Assembly: GCA_037176845.1 (NCBI GenBank)
Contig: JAYKXP010000164.1
Coordinates: 1-64,000, forward strand
From: Paramarasmius palmivorus
Lineage: Eukaryota; Basidiomycota; Agaricomycetes; Agaricales; Marasmiaceae
Direction: 5' to 3'
DNA length: 64,000 bases
Shown: piece after piece, positions 20,957 to 31,614 of the stretch
How the letters are laid out: every line of letters starts with the position of its first letter
Numbering within the stretch: position 1 is the stretch's first letter
Notes under the pieces: generated by a model
What the model was told of the DNA's origin: nothing
Seen by the model: the letters and a program-made list of their open reading frames with translations, nothing else
The model's database searches: none
Position numbers and translations under genes: made by a program

Positions 20957-23900
20957 TTAACGACGAGCACGCCTGCGAACATTCCAAGGACCATCGCCAC
21001 CCGATTTTTCCCATTCATCCAACGCGGTGCATTCGTCCAGAGAGGTGAATGACAACCACCGGTCATGGTGAGGTCCGTAACCAACCCACCGCACTAAAAA
21101 CTGCCAACCGCGACCGCGACGCCGTGAGTCAATGATGCGGTCGATAAGATATTCTTCGACGCCATCAACCACAATTGGTGCTGGCTCTGTGAATCTCCTA
21201 CCCGGGAACAGTGCATCATCATTAGCAATGTACCGTTTCAGTTCACCAACATAGAATGTCGGAAAGACATTAGGCTGATTGGGTAACTCCAGCGTGTAAG
21301 TATCCGTCTCCGGGTGGGCTTTCACCACCTGGTATGGCCCGTCATAGCGAGGAAAAAACTTTGCAACCCGTTTCTCACCTTTCTTGATAAATTCACGACG
21401 GCGATGCAAAGTTGATAGCATTACCATATCACCTTCCTCAAACTTGTCAGGTGTTCCACGAAATTTGTTTGCCTGGTGTGCTTGGGATACCTTAGCTGCC
21501 AGGAGGCAGTCCTTAGCTTCCGCCTCAGTCGCAAGAATGTTCTCGACAACCTCAACGGCCTGGACCACCTCAGTAGAGCCCACGGTCTCCTCAGGAACGT
21601 TATCCTTTACCAGTGGCGGAATCATACGTGGACAACGACCTGTCTTCAATTCAAACATCGACATGCCAGTGGAAGCGTTCACAGAGCTCATAATATGGAA
21701 ACGAATCAGTCTAAGCTTTTCGGACCATCCCTTCTGGTTCCGTTGTACGTGATAACGTATACATTGATTCACGGTCTTATTAGATCGCTCAGAGGAACCA
21801 TCCGTCTCGGGGTGGTATGCTGAAGACATCTTTAACGAAACTCCTGCAAGTGCTTGCAAGCAACGCCAGAACTTCGACACGAAAATCTTATCACGGTCAG
21901 AGACTATATTCAAAGGTAAACCGTTCTCGCAATACCAATGTGAGAAAAATAAGGCCGCAATATCTTCAGCTGAGGAATCCATCCTAGTCGCTACCAGCTG
22001 TATATCTGAACCCAAACGGTCGGTCATGGTCATGATACAATCCGAACCATTATCTTCTGGCAAGGGACCAATAAAATCAATAGCAACAGAGTCAAATCGT
22101 TTATCTGGCACCGGAAGCGGGTGTAAAGGACCCTTTGCGTTCTTCGTCCCTGACTTGTTCCGCTGGCATTCATCACACCCGGGAACATAAGAGTTATACA
22201 GGTCTTTTCTCATGTTGACCCAAAAGTATGAGCCACGAAGTAAGGCGTAGCACTTGTCGGCGCCGAAATGACCTGCAGAGTCATGCGCCATGCGGTAAAG
22301 GTTCTCTCGAAGATTGCTATAACGAGGGACCAGCAAGCGTCCACCCACAAACCACAAACCATTGTGAAACTCGATACCAGGGATCTGCATTTTATCGGAT
22401 GCAAGCTTTTTACAGAAATCGTCCACTTCATATCCGGCACGGATGTCCGACAAAAAACCCGCATCAGCCTTAATTTCCATAACTGGGCAGACCGATGTCC
22501 ACCCATGAACAGGTTGAAAATTAGGGTCTATTGACACAGCAACGCCCGTTGGATCATTTTGCTCTGAAGGTAGTGTATTCGGGGGAATACGTGACAAGGC
22601 GTCGGCAGCAGTATTATCTTCACCCTTGATATAGGCAATCACTAGCTCGTATTGGCTCATGAATTCCTGCCATCTAAGCTGACGGCGGCTCAAGTCTCGT
22701 TGTGTCTCAAAATTCTCCAGCGTACGATGGTCAGTTAGGACATGCACAGTCATCCCCAGACATTCCGCACGCCATTTCTTCAGTCCGCGTACAATGGCCA
22801 ACAATTCCTTCTCATGTACAGGGTACCTTAACTCTGGACCCTTCAATTGTTGTGAGTCAAAAGCAACAGGCCGAGCTTCAGCCAGGGTAGGTCCCCAGCT
22901 CAGAACTGCTCCAGTACGCCAATCACTGGCATCACAAGTGAGAAATATCTTGTTCTCACCCGGGTTGTCATGATCAATGACAGTCAACACCTCAGCCGAT
23001 AACACCAAATTCTTGACACGCAGGAAAGCCTCCTCATGGCTATCACGCCACTTTGGAAAATTACGATCACACTCTTTGCGGGTCAGCGGTGTGAGTATAT
23101 GCGTGTAATCTGCCAGATTTGGCAAGAACCCTGCCAAAAAGCGAACCATGCCCAAGAAACGGCGTACTTCCTCTGCACTGCGTGGACGAGGAAACGCTTG
23201 AATCGCTTCAATTTTACTACGGTCAGGTTCAATCCCTCTCTGAGAGATGTGATGCCCGAGAAAGTCCAGTTCCGTCTTGAAAAATTCACATTTCTTCGGG
23301 TTGCAGAAGAGTTTCGCATCGCGTAACGCAGCCAAGATCAAAGAAACATGGCGCTCATGTTCCTCCACTGATTCTGACCATATGATAATATCATCCAGAT
23401 AAACATGGCAGAATTTTCCGATGTACGGCCGCAATGCAGCCGTTACCCTGCGCTGTTGCACAGCAGGTGAGTTACGGAAGCCCTGCGGCATCACCGTCCA
23501 TTCATATAGTCCTAGCGGTGTGTTCACGGCGAGCAAGGGAATGGAGTCATCCTCCAGCGCAGTCTGAAAGAAGCTATCGGTGAAGTCCATCTTTCCATAT
23601 ATCTTACCCTTTCCACAATCCGCAAGAATCGTGTCAATCCTAGGCAATGGATGCCGATCCGGCACAGTGTTTGCGTTCAACTGTCGATAGTCATTTACCC
23701 ATCTCGGCAATGCTGTTGGATCTTTCTTCGGAATGAGGAAAGCCGGAGAAGCGTAAGGGGAATTAGAAGGCCGAATACGCCCTGCCTCCAGGTGTTTCTG
23801 GATAAGGGTGCTCCAAGCCTCCTTCAATTTCCTCGGAGAAGAATAACTACGAGTCTGAATGGTTTTCGATGCATCTTTCAGCTTGACAGAGCAGGTGATA

Positions 23901-26722
23901 TCACGGGGCAATTCACGGACATGTGGTATATCCCCAAAGACATCATCAAAACTCTCTTTCACACGATTCGAACGCTCCTCAAGATTCTGAACGAAAGCCA
24001 GCGCTTCAACACGTGAACGGACAAGAGCTACCTGGTTGAGCCTCCGTACACGCTGTGATTTGCATAACCCTTTTGCTCTACGCAGTTGTAGTCGAGCCTT
24101 CAATTCGACAAGCAGGGAAGCATGCGCCTCACGCAACTCTTCCCTCGAGCATCGTAATAATTCACGATGTACATTCTCTTCTCTACGAGCGATACTACGA
24201 GCTACATGCGGAGGTATGACAGGGGCAGTGGACACAATAGGCGAATTCTCTGGATGAAGTAAGTCGAAACCGGATGGGGTATGCACAGCCGAACGTGCAG
24301 CGAAATCTATGACAATATTGTTATCTTTTAAAAACGGAAGCCCAAGAATCATCGGTGCACACAAGTTAGGCACCACAAGCGCAAATACAGTACGGGAACA
24401 CCACTTATTAGACGGATCACGAAGGCAAAGCTTAACATAATGAGAGAGTGTCATGGTAACCGGAGCAGCACCAGGGTTGGCCGCAAAGGAGATGACACGT
24501 TTACGATGCAGGAGGTACTTGCGAAGTCCTAAGTCGTCAACCTCTTTACTCCTGGCAAGGGTTAAATGAGCACCAGAGTCAAGCATCAAATCCATGAGTA
24601 CAGGAGAATCGGAGGCCGGGCCATCAACCTCAGCACTCCACATAAGGTGAGGTTCCTCTAAGGGAGGATCCACTCCCACCGGGAGATCCACAACCGAAGA
24701 ATTGACAGGACATACCGACGGGCGAGACTTCTTCAAGGCACGCTCAGCCTCAGCTGAAGCGTCAGCAGTTTCCGTGCGACCTCGCTGCTTGTTTGCGGTG
24801 GCCACCAGAGCGACAGGAGACGCCACACCTTCAGGAGGTAAGGACCTTGCACGAATTGAAGGGGAAGCAACCCTGCCTCCACGATCCGGAGAACCTGTGC
24901 GAGAGCGAGACCTAGAAGCAGAATCCTTGCTGCCAAGGTCCGACCTGGCACCCCGGCGAGAAGAGGCAGAGCGACCACGCATAACAGCTCCAATACGACC
25001 GGCAATGGGTACAGGCAACGGAGATGGAACACGACCAGGGATGGAAGGGGAACGACGACGACCATGAGATGATGCAGGACGATGACGATGATACTCGAAA
25101 CTAGCGTCCGAGGTATCCGAGTATGGAAGATCATCATCGCTGTGATAAGCTTCAATGAAAGCCACGGGCTTTGTAAAGGATGCGCGAGAAACGGGACGTG
25201 AGCGAGAAGGGGAAGTGGTACGAAGGGTCTGACGGGGAGCAGAACTATACACGTCTACACCAGAGTCAATGTATGCGACAGGACGACTGAAAACGGCGTT
25301 GATAGTAGATGCATGTGAAGAGAACAGTGAACCCGAGTCATCGACAGGAGCTACGGATGCACGAGTAGCTGCAACAGCGATGCCCGAAGACTTCTGTCGA
25401 CTCGCGGCGGTCTTCAGGATGCAATTCAGGGTGACTGGAGCCCAAACCTTGTTCTCTTTGTGATACTGACTGCGAATTTCGGTAGCAAGTGTGACAAGGT
25501 CAGCAGAAAAAGGTTGGTAAGGGACTTCGAGAGGGTAATTATCTTGACATTCGTTGGCCTTGTGAGGAGACCAGCAAGTACGGCATCGAAAACAGCCTTC
25601 AACACTAGCCAGCCTGCCTTTCTCCTCTTGAGTCAGGGTCCCTATTGGCCAATGACCCGATGGAAGTTGCTTCGATGTATCCGCAGCAGAGCTAGCTGCA
25701 GAACGACGATTGGTATTCGGCTCGCGAGAGGTGGTATCCTTCTTCGAAGTACGAGAGGCATTGGAATTGAATTGTGATGACGATGCCAGCGTGGCAGGTT
25801 TACGTGAGGACTCGAATGCTTTCCAACGAGCAAGCTCAGAAGCAATGTGCTTCAAGAAGGTAGGTTCCTTTTCCAGCACTAACTTCGACCAATCGGCACA
25901 AGGGAGAGTCGGCTTGATAGCTTGACCCTCCAACCAAGTACGAAAGTCCTCAGTCATACCCTGTTGTGCAAGGAGCTTGAGCTCCTCATCCTTGCGATGA
26001 TAAGGAGTGCCAGCCAAAGCCGCATTGCGAGCCCGCAGATCTGACCAGTAGCTCTTGAAGAGCTTGCCCTTCGTGTCACCCTGCTTGAGGCCAGCAATGA
26101 CAGAGTACTCCGTCAAACCCCAATCAATGCCAACCATTTCGTCACACATCTCATTGATCATCGCCGACCACGAGAGTGTCTTAAGGTGAGCAGCGTTGGT
26201 GAGAATGTATGACATGGAGTCTTCATGGTGGAAAGCCGCAAGCCAATACTCCTTCTTCTCGTCCTCAGACGAGATGCCTTTCTGCAGGCAGAAGATATCG
26301 AAGAGATGGCGGGCCTGAGACCACTGACGAAGTGAGAGGTTGTGCTTTAGGATCGCAATGGGTTTCTTTACGCCACTGACTAAGATGGCACCGTCCGCGA
26401 CAGTGTTGGACGACATCGCAGAGGAATCTGAGGAGAACGATGACGAACGCGAAGTACGGAGGGAAGCAGGGATTGGTGATGGAGAGCGGGATGTAAGCTG
26501 ATGTGCAGGCGGTGTATGCGCCACGGAAGCGTCTTCGACAAGTCCAAGAGAGGCAGACGCGAAAGGGAAGTCGTCTGATGGAGTCAGAGGGGGTAAAGGC
26601 GAATCAATGTGATCTTCTGGGGGAAGTGATGCTGGCCTGCCTGCGATCCTGGATGATTGGCGTAGGGGCGGGGCAGCAGTCTTCTTTGGAGCCAGGACGA
26701 ACTGTAAAACACGACAAGTCAA
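20957..26722 (-). CDS. Gag-pol polyprotein with chromodomain
   Basis: Polyprotein of a Ty3/gypsy chromovirus, 1921 codons in the open frame. The first codon is TTG; the first in-frame ATG is at 26416, and a splice acceptor-like TTTTACAG just before TTCGTC leaves room for a spliced start. In order: gag; a zinc knuckle GCFRCRTCWSPHKANEC (about residue 372), CX2CX6HX4C, two residues longer than usual; protease DSGA (about 712); reverse transcriptase with YLDD (about 1107); RNase H (CDASD about 1262); integrase with an H-x4-H..CDEC zinc site (about 1482) and the D, D, E core (about 1546, 1609, 1645); a GPY-type segment (YDGPYQVV); and a C-terminal chromodomain (LVRWVGYGPHHDRW, about 1855-1905), which in this group directs integration to marked chromatin. 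All catalytic residues that I checked are present and there is no stop, so the protein looks functional. Confidence 0.95.
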   Translation of the reverse strand: MTCRVLQFVLAPKKTAAPPLRQSSRIAGRPASLPPEDHIDSPLPPLTPSDDFPFASASLGLVEDASVAHTPPAHQLTSRSPSPIPASLRTSRSSSFSSDSSAMSSNTVADGAILVSGVKKPIAILKHNLSLRQWSQARHLFDIFCLQKGISSEDEKKEYWLAAFHHEDSMSYILTNAAHLKTLSWSAMINEMCDEMVGIDWGLTEYSVIAGLKQGDTKGKLFKSYWSDLRARNAALAGTPYHRKDEELKLLAQQGMTEDFRTWLEGQAIKPTLPCADWSKLVLEKEPTFLKHIASELARWKAFESSRKPATLASSSQFNSNASRTSKKDTTSREPNTNRRSAASSAADTSKQLPSGHWPIGTLTQEEKGRLASVEGCFRCRTCWSPHKANECQDNYPLEVPYQPFSADLVTLATEIRSQYHKENKVWAPVTLNCILKTAASRQKSSGIAVAATRASVAPVDDSGSLFSSHASTINAVFSRPVAYIDSGVDVYSSAPRQTLRTTSPSRSRPVSRASFTKPVAFIEAYHSDDDLPYSDTSDASFEYHRHRPASSHGRRRSPSIPGRVPSPLPVPIAGRIGAVMRGRSASSRRGARSDLGSKDSASRSRSRTGSPDRGGRVASPSIRARSLPPEGVASPVALVATANKQRGRTETADASAEAERALKKSRPSVCPVNSSVVDLPVGVDPPLEEPHLMWSAEVDGPASDSPVLMDLMLDSGAHLTLARSKEVDDLGLRKYLLHRKRVISFAANPGAAPVTMTLSHYVKLCLRDPSNKWCSRTVFALVVPNLCAPMILGLPFLKDNNIVIDFAARSAVHTPSGFDLLHPENSPIVSTAPVIPPHVARSIARREENVHRELLRCSREELREAHASLLVELKARLQLRRAKGLCKSQRVRRLNQVALVRSRVEALAFVQNLEERSNRVKESFDDVFGDIPHVRELPRDITCSVKLKDASKTIQTRSYSSPRKLKEAWSTLIQKHLEAGRIRPSNSPYASPAFLIPKKDPTALPRWVNDYRQLNANTVPDRHPLPRIDTILADCGKGKIYGKMDFTDSFFQTALEDDSIPLLAVNTPLGLYEWTVMPQGFRNSPAVQQRRVTAALRPYIGKFCHVYLDDIIIWSESVEEHERHVSLILAALRDAKLFCNPKKCEFFKTELDFLGHHISQRGIEPDRSKIEAIQAFPRPRSAEEVRRFLGMVRFLAGFLPNLADYTHILTPLTRKECDRNFPKWRDSHEEAFLRVKNLVLSAEVLTVIDHDNPGENKIFLTCDASDWRTGAVLSWGPTLAEARPVAFDSQQLKGPELRYPVHEKELLAIVRGLKKWRAECLGMTVHVLTDHRTLENFETQRDLSRRQLRWQEFMSQYELVIAYIKGEDNTAADALSRIPPNTLPSEQNDPTGVAVSIDPNFQPVHGWTSVCPVMEIKADAGFLSDIRAGYEVDDFCKKLASDKMQIPGIEFHNGLWFVGGRLLVPRYSNLRENLYRMAHDSAGHFGADKCYALLRGSYFWVNMRKDLYNSYVPGCDECQRNKSGTKNAKGPLHPLPVPDKRFDSVAIDFIGPLPEDNGSDCIMTMTDRLGSDIQLVATRMDSSAEDIAALFFSHWYCENGLPLNIVSDRDKIFVSKFWRCLQALAGVSLKMSSAYHPETDGSSERSNKTVNQCIRYHVQRNQKGWSEKLRLIRFHIMSSVNASTGMSMFELKTGRCPRMIPPLVKDNVPEETVGSTEVVQAVEVVENILATEAEAKDCLLAAKVSQAHQANKFRGTPDKFEEGDMVMLSTLHRRREFIKKGEKRVAKFFPRYDGPYQVVKAHPETDTYTLELPNQPNVFPTFYVGELKRYIANDDALFPGRRFTEPAPIVVDGVEEYLIDRIIDSRRRGRGWQFLVRWVGYGPHHDRWLSFTSLDECTALDEWEKSGGDGPWNVRRRARR

Positions 26723-26744
26723 TCAACGAGACCAGCGTTTACAG

Positions 26745-26900
26745 TGAAACGGCGAGGCAACGAGACGACGAAACGGCGAGACGGCGAAACAGCGAGACAG
26801 CGAAACAGCGAGACAGCGAGACGACAACGGAGATGACGTGGCGAACGGCGAGACAGGCGAAACAACAAAAACGGCGAGATGTATGCGTGTAAACGCGTAA
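26745..26900. repeat. GAAACGGCGAGA-type short repeats in the gypsy leader
   Basis: Between the 5' LTR and the gag-pol frame, variants of a roughly 10-12-base phrase (gaaacggcgaga, gaaacagcgaga) repeat many times in imperfect tandem. It lies in the leader of the element RNA. I cannot tell whether it serves packaging or is replication slippage. Confidence 0.75.
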
Positions 26901-27060
26901 AATACGAAACAAGAAAGGGCGAGATTACAATATAGCCCAAGAAAGAGACTGAGAGAGAAGAAAAGAAACAAAACTCACGAGAAAGGTCGAGATACGAAGT
27001 CAACGACGAGCGTAGAGAGGAAACGACGAGAGAACGAGCTTGAACGAGCTTAAAAAAAAG

Positions 27061-27252
27061 TGTAACCGCACCAGGGGGTGCGACACTCAAGAACGAGACA
27101 CACGCAGGAATAAGCAGGTATAAGCTCTATTCTGCGTAGATGATGAAGGTACAGAAGAAAGAAGGAATGAGTAAAATACGTAAGTACGTAGAATAAGTAT
27201 CTAAGGTGGCGTATAAATAGTCGTAAACAAGTTAGCACAGGACGCGTTTACA
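27061..27252 (-). repeat. 5' LTR of the gypsy element, 192 bp
   Basis: Identical to the 3' LTR. On the element strand a TATA-like CTATTTATAC lies at 27220-27211. The base after the LTR begins CTTTTTTTTAAGCTCG, which lacks the TGG that starts a usual tRNA primer-binding site. Chromoviruses of the Tf1/sushi type are known to self-prime, so absence of a tRNA site is compatible with that group but not proof. Confidence 0.95.
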
Positions 27253-27257
27253 TGTCC

Positions 27258-30200
27258 AAGGGTAAGGAAATGACAGGTACGCACCTCTTCAGAGCTTGAT
27301 ACAGGAAGAGAGATTTAAAAGGCATTCGCCGCACGAGTCAAAAACTGGATGCCCAGCTTTGCCCAAGGAGGTAGTGACGGGAATCTATAACCTTTGATCT
27401 CCCGTAATGAGTAATACATCGGAGTTAGCATTATCATTCGATGCAGTGAGATGAGCGTGAGGAACCTGACCAAAATGAATAAGTGCACGAGTATTCAAGA
27501 AACGCACCATTGTTCACTACTGCGAGGATTGTACCTAGTCTTCGACCTACTACAGCGCCATTCATAAAATTCACTTCGCTCTTTCACTCGACCTTATGTT
27601 CGAAGTCATTGGGGGTGCCAGGAAAGTTCATCCGTGTACAATGATCTGGATAGCAACGTATTCAGTACCTTCCAGGAATAAACCAGCTCCAATGGTCCAC
27701 GGCACGAGGCATATTCGCGGAACGATATGTCGAAGCAAACTGACTAGGAGTCATGGGCAAGCATATGGGAAGCTCGGCCAATGAAACTGTCTCCGCGTCG
27801 AGAGGATGATAAGGCGAAGAAACCGCCGCGGAAATGAAGTTGAGTGTCGAGAGCGACTTGCATAGAATGAGGAAAGAACATCGATGTATCATATGCTCGT
27901 TCTAACGTGTTTTGATGAACACGGATGCTGCTAATAAACCTTTTTCCGACTTTGCGCATTAGCCTTTGCCCGAACGACACGCAAGCAATACAACGAGCGA
28001 GACTGTCCATTTACTTCATCGTGCATGAAGGCTACCCAGACGATAGTCATGACAAGAAGGTGAACGAACGGCGTGCTATCAAGGAGAATCACGTATCAAG
28101 AAACCAATATGTGGCAAGGGGTATTGAGTGATTTGGGGTACCGATAACTGTGCAGGGCTGCAGGTTTTGAACTGTCTTCAAGTTCATAGACTTGAGTAAG
28201 ATATCATCAACGAGACTAAACCGACCTACTTCCAAATCCAAACGGTTCTGCGAAATGCGTGTCCTACCACCAATGGTGGCCTGACCGCATCTCCTCGGTA
28301 CTATCCCACCCACGCTGTCTTCGACCAACCTCTAAAGTCCGTCTTGCCTACCATAAGGAAACCGAGTCCATGCCTGGCGGAACCACTGTCCAGGACGTGA
28401 CGTTTTCATGTCTCCGTAATATGCTCGGGCGAGAATTCGACGAGACCGTGGAAGATAGCGGTGTCTGTAACGGGTCATTCTAGCAAGTACCCCCGGCGTC
28501 ATATAATGCTGGACCCTTATATAACGGGGGACGGTATTCCGCCGTTTCTTTAGTCTTTCTTCTCGCACATTAGCCTTACCCAGACGCTTGTACGTCCTTA
28601 CACCTCGTTTTCTATGCTATAGAACGGTTTGTTGTATATTGGTTCGAGGCACCGCGAGATCGACTCACGTGCTTAATATGGCGCGTTATCGTGTCGGACA
28701 AGTACTGTAGAGACGGCCTTCGTGCTGTATGTATGGTTTCGAGGGATTAAAAGAACTTCGAAGGGAAAATGTGGGACGAGACATCGAAATCACGATAGTC
28801 GTTTTCTGAAGAACGTGGGTTGATTTTGCTGGTAGTCAATGCCTAGATCGACTATGTACGAAATGGGAATGAGAAGAGAACGACTGTTTGCTTGACATTT
28901 CTGTGCGATGATTGATCTAATCGGATCTCGTTTCAACATGCAGCTCCATGATAATGGAGCAAACGCACCGTGTACGCTATAGCTCTAGGTTGGCAATAGC
29001 TCATCCCAACTTAAAGACTCGTCCCTTCTTCTTCATTTGCTCATAACCCTTTCGACCCGAGAAAAACCGTGGAGCATGTAAGCGCACGATTTTCATCCGA
29101 TAACGAGGTGCGAATTAGACGGGAAAACCTTCATGCCGAAGGGCAGTAGGAAGGGCGATGATGATGTAGGTAAGGCTCTGCGTTGGGCGGATCAGACAAA
29201 CCTCAATGTCAGTAAGACTGAGGTAACTTACCGTCCTCGATTCCGCCTACTGACGCTGCGAGCTGACATTCCAGAATATAGGAGGTGAAGAGGTAGGTAG
29301 ACTACTCTGTACAGCTTATAGCATCGTTACGACACAATAGGGGCAACACCAAGAACAGAAGGTGATGAATGCCTGAGAGGTGGTGAGGACAGGAGCGAGG
29401 AAGCAGTGGTGTATGATGAGACACTGGAGATGCATGCATTATAGCGGTGGGTTGTCGTGGGGCTGTATATATGGTCGATGGAGTCTTTCAGTGTCCTCCG
29501 GAGTATAGCTGGGCCATAAATGTCCTGAGCAAACTGTTGTCAGAGTCAGCAAGAGAACATAGGGCCAACGTACTTGTCCTGAATCAACCCGTCCGGAAGC
29601 TCATCCTAAGCCCAGCAGTCATAACCCTTTTCCATCTATTTACCTCCCAGAACTACAGCGAGGCGGAGAGAGGCATGGTCAATAACGTGAAGGAAAAGGA
29701 AAAGGAAGGATCCGGGAAAAAAGCACGTGGCAGAAATCAACGCGCCTTCCAGTTTTGGAAACCGAGTAATTTGAATTAGCGCCCGTGTGTTAGGGTTTTC
29801 CACCTTCTCACATGATTCCCGTTATCTGAAGAGAGGCTAGACACCAGGAAGATTCTTGCTATATCGGGCCATCACAGGAGAACATCCCTAGGTTCTGATC
29901 TTGTTCGAACTTCTTCGAAGTGGTCACTGACGTCTTTTAACAACCATCATGATTCCATGCCACCAAACAACATATGTTCCATGGTAAGCGCTGCTTCATG
30001 AGTGATTCAAATGATCTGATACCATTTATATCGACGTTATTGCGAGGTGGAGGATGATATTGCGCAGGGTTTCGACGATTTGGATGCTTTTGATGATGGC
30101 CCAATACAGGAGAATCAAGAAGATGAAGAAGTGGAGGAGCCACAGCCAAGTCCGCGGGCGAAGCTGACTATGGAATCCCAGCATGCAGCTTGACTGAGAG

Positions 30201-30425
30201 CTCTCGTTGTCGCAGCTTTTCCATTCACGTCCCTTTGTTTTTGTAGGTAATCTCCATCCTTACACTGTCTGATCAGTGAGATTTTCTTAAAGCGTGCTTG
30301 ATATCTGATCATCATCACCAACAATCAGATGAGCATAGCATTCTGTCACTCTCCAATGTCGACCGTCTTCCATTGAATGAGTATATAATTCTCCAAGCGA
30401 CTCTGGCTAATATTTTACTTGCTTA
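27258..30425. other. Gene-poor stretch, about 3.2 kb
   Basis: I find no recognisable protein domain and no copy of the membrane protein family. Frames at 27596-27784, 28259-28483 and 29447-29779 are short, and the last lacks an ATG near its start. One small candidate gene is listed separately at 29133-29288. The left 300 bases were the distal upstream region of the class VI gene before the gypsy insertion. Confidence 0.35.
29133..29288 (+). CDS. Candidate small protein gene, 51 residues
   Basis: An ATG opens 51 codons (MPKGSRKGDDDVGKALRWAD..) ending at TGA 29286-29288. Alternatively GAG|GTAACTTACCG at about 29222 with CTACTGAC..CATTCCAG downstream forms a clean 52-base intron, which would join to a short second exon. 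No family recognised. The good splice signals and basic N-terminus are the only support; it may be chance. Confidence 0.25.
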   Translation: MPKGSRKGDDDVGKALRWADQTNLNVSKTEVTYRPRFRLLTLRADIPEYRR

Positions 30426-31531
30426 ATGTTCCCACTCTGGTGAGCTCACCTTGACATTCAATCTTGCACACGCTTGTCACTCATCGCTCACAGTTTAATA
30501 CTCGCCCAAATCGCCTCCTTCTACCTCCTTGCCATCAGTCCGTCAAATGCTTTCACCATTTCTGCTCCAAATGTTGTCGATGTCAACGCTCCAATGAACA
30601 TTGTCGGTAGATGGACATGGAGCACAGGCGAACCAACCGTCATGAATATCATCCTCAACGCCTCAGAATCCTGCATGAAAGTTGTATTCGAAGGCCAAAG
30701 AACCGGTTCACCGTTCCTAACACAGCCTATTTTTGATGATATTGACAAGGCGCAGGAGGTCAATGGGAAGAAGACTGGGAACGTATTGTTTGAAGCAGAT
30801 ATACTTGGGTGCGTTTTTACTCTTTGCAGTCTTCTCTCAATAGGGCTGATTAATCTAATAAAGAAACTACATCTTATGCGCCTATCAAGGGTGAGCATCA
30901 TCTCTTCCCGAAGCAGTCGGAATGTGTTCGCTAAGTTAGCGAGTGTTGCAGTGCTACGGATTTTTTCCTCGCCGCACAATCGGACGTGATCAGTGTATCC
31001 CGTCTGGATGTTTCGAGTTCTGCATCGTCATTCGCTTCCTCCGCTACCAGCGGCTCGTCAGAATCGAGTTCAGATACGGCAACGATGACACCGACTACTC
31101 CACCCAGAACAACCGCCACGAAAACGACCACTGACATAACTAGTTCTACATCCACTGAACCAACCGGGTCTCCCTCAGGATTTGGACCAATCACGTCTTC
31201 TCGTACGAATACCGGAGACACTGAAGCTCCAACCATAATCAAATCCACTCCGACGACCCAGTCATCCACTTCCCATAATCCAAATAAGAGCGCCTCCAGC
31301 TCTATCTCACCTACGAACTCGGATACAAGCTCGCCTAAACATTCTTCGGGAGTAATCGCCGGCTTGGTGGTGGGAGTTTTGTTCCTTGTACTCGCCTTGT
31401 GCGGGGGTATGCTCTATCTTCGTCAGAGGCTCTTCCAGTATGTGCAAATCAGCAAAGATTATTTCAAGAGAGACCGACCATTTAACATGTTGGCATATCG
31501 GCATTTTGCCGTCAGAGCTTTGACGGACTAG
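30426..31531 (+). CDS. Class II single-pass membrane protein, tail cut short
   Basis: Function unknown. Exons 30426-30439, 30494-30808, 30864-30890 and 30940-31531 sum to 948 bases, exactly 316 codons (315 residues), introns all phase 2. A 14-base first exon joins a hydrophobic stretch to make the signal peptide. The ectodomain has FTISAPNVVDVNAPMNIVG followed by RWTWSTGEPTVMNIIL, the mark of this class, and the mini-exon GNYILCAYQG. A very long Ser/Thr-rich stalk of about 110 residues follows, then a helix (GVIAGLVVGVLFLVLALCGGMLYL). After about 20 cytosolic residues the frame enters a repeat with inverted ends (31491-31614) and stops. The xxPY, DSGWRP and PPxY motifs are therefore missing. 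Confidence 0.75.
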
Positions 31532-31614
31532 GGCACCGGCATTCCGTAAAAGGGGGTCTAGTGGCATTTCGGCCCAAAATGCCATGGGCATGCCGCTCTA
31601 GTGCCGAAATGCCA
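31491..31614. repeat. Small inverted-repeat element that ends the class II gene
   Basis: tggcatatcggca (31491-31503) and tgccgaaatgcca (31602-31614) pair as inverted ends with one mismatch; a further tggcatttcggc lies at 31562-31573. A second perfect palindrome ggggtta-t-taacccc is at 31752-31766. No clear target duplication was found, so calling it a MITE is tentative. Its left end coincides with the loss of family homology in the tail of 30426-31531. Confidence 0.45.

Larger units (their letters stand above)
20638..27252 (-). mobile_element. Intact Ty3/gypsy chromovirus with identical LTRs
   Basis: The element is 6615 bases long, on the minus strand, flanked on both sides by the 5-base target duplication tgtcc (20633-20637 and 27253-27257). 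Its two 192-base LTRs are identical by direct comparison and begin and end TG..CA. One 1.9-kb-codon open frame encodes fused gag-pol with a chromodomain. Identical LTRs plus an open frame mean a very recent insertion, possibly still able to move. It lies between the class VI gene and a gene-poor stretch, inside what was the upstream region of the class VI gene. Confidence 0.97.

Noticed and set aside
24702..25155. Long open frames antisense to or offset from gag-pol
   Set aside because: They overlap the intact gypsy frame, which explains the sequence fully; Arg/Ser-rich low-complexity coding often leaves other frames open.
28643..28665. ggttcgaggc, a possible tRNA T-arm
   Set aside because: No matching acceptor, D-arm or anticodon arm could be built around it.
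29447..29779. 110-codon frame
   Set aside because: No good start codon, no domain, no copy elsewhere in the window and no splice support.
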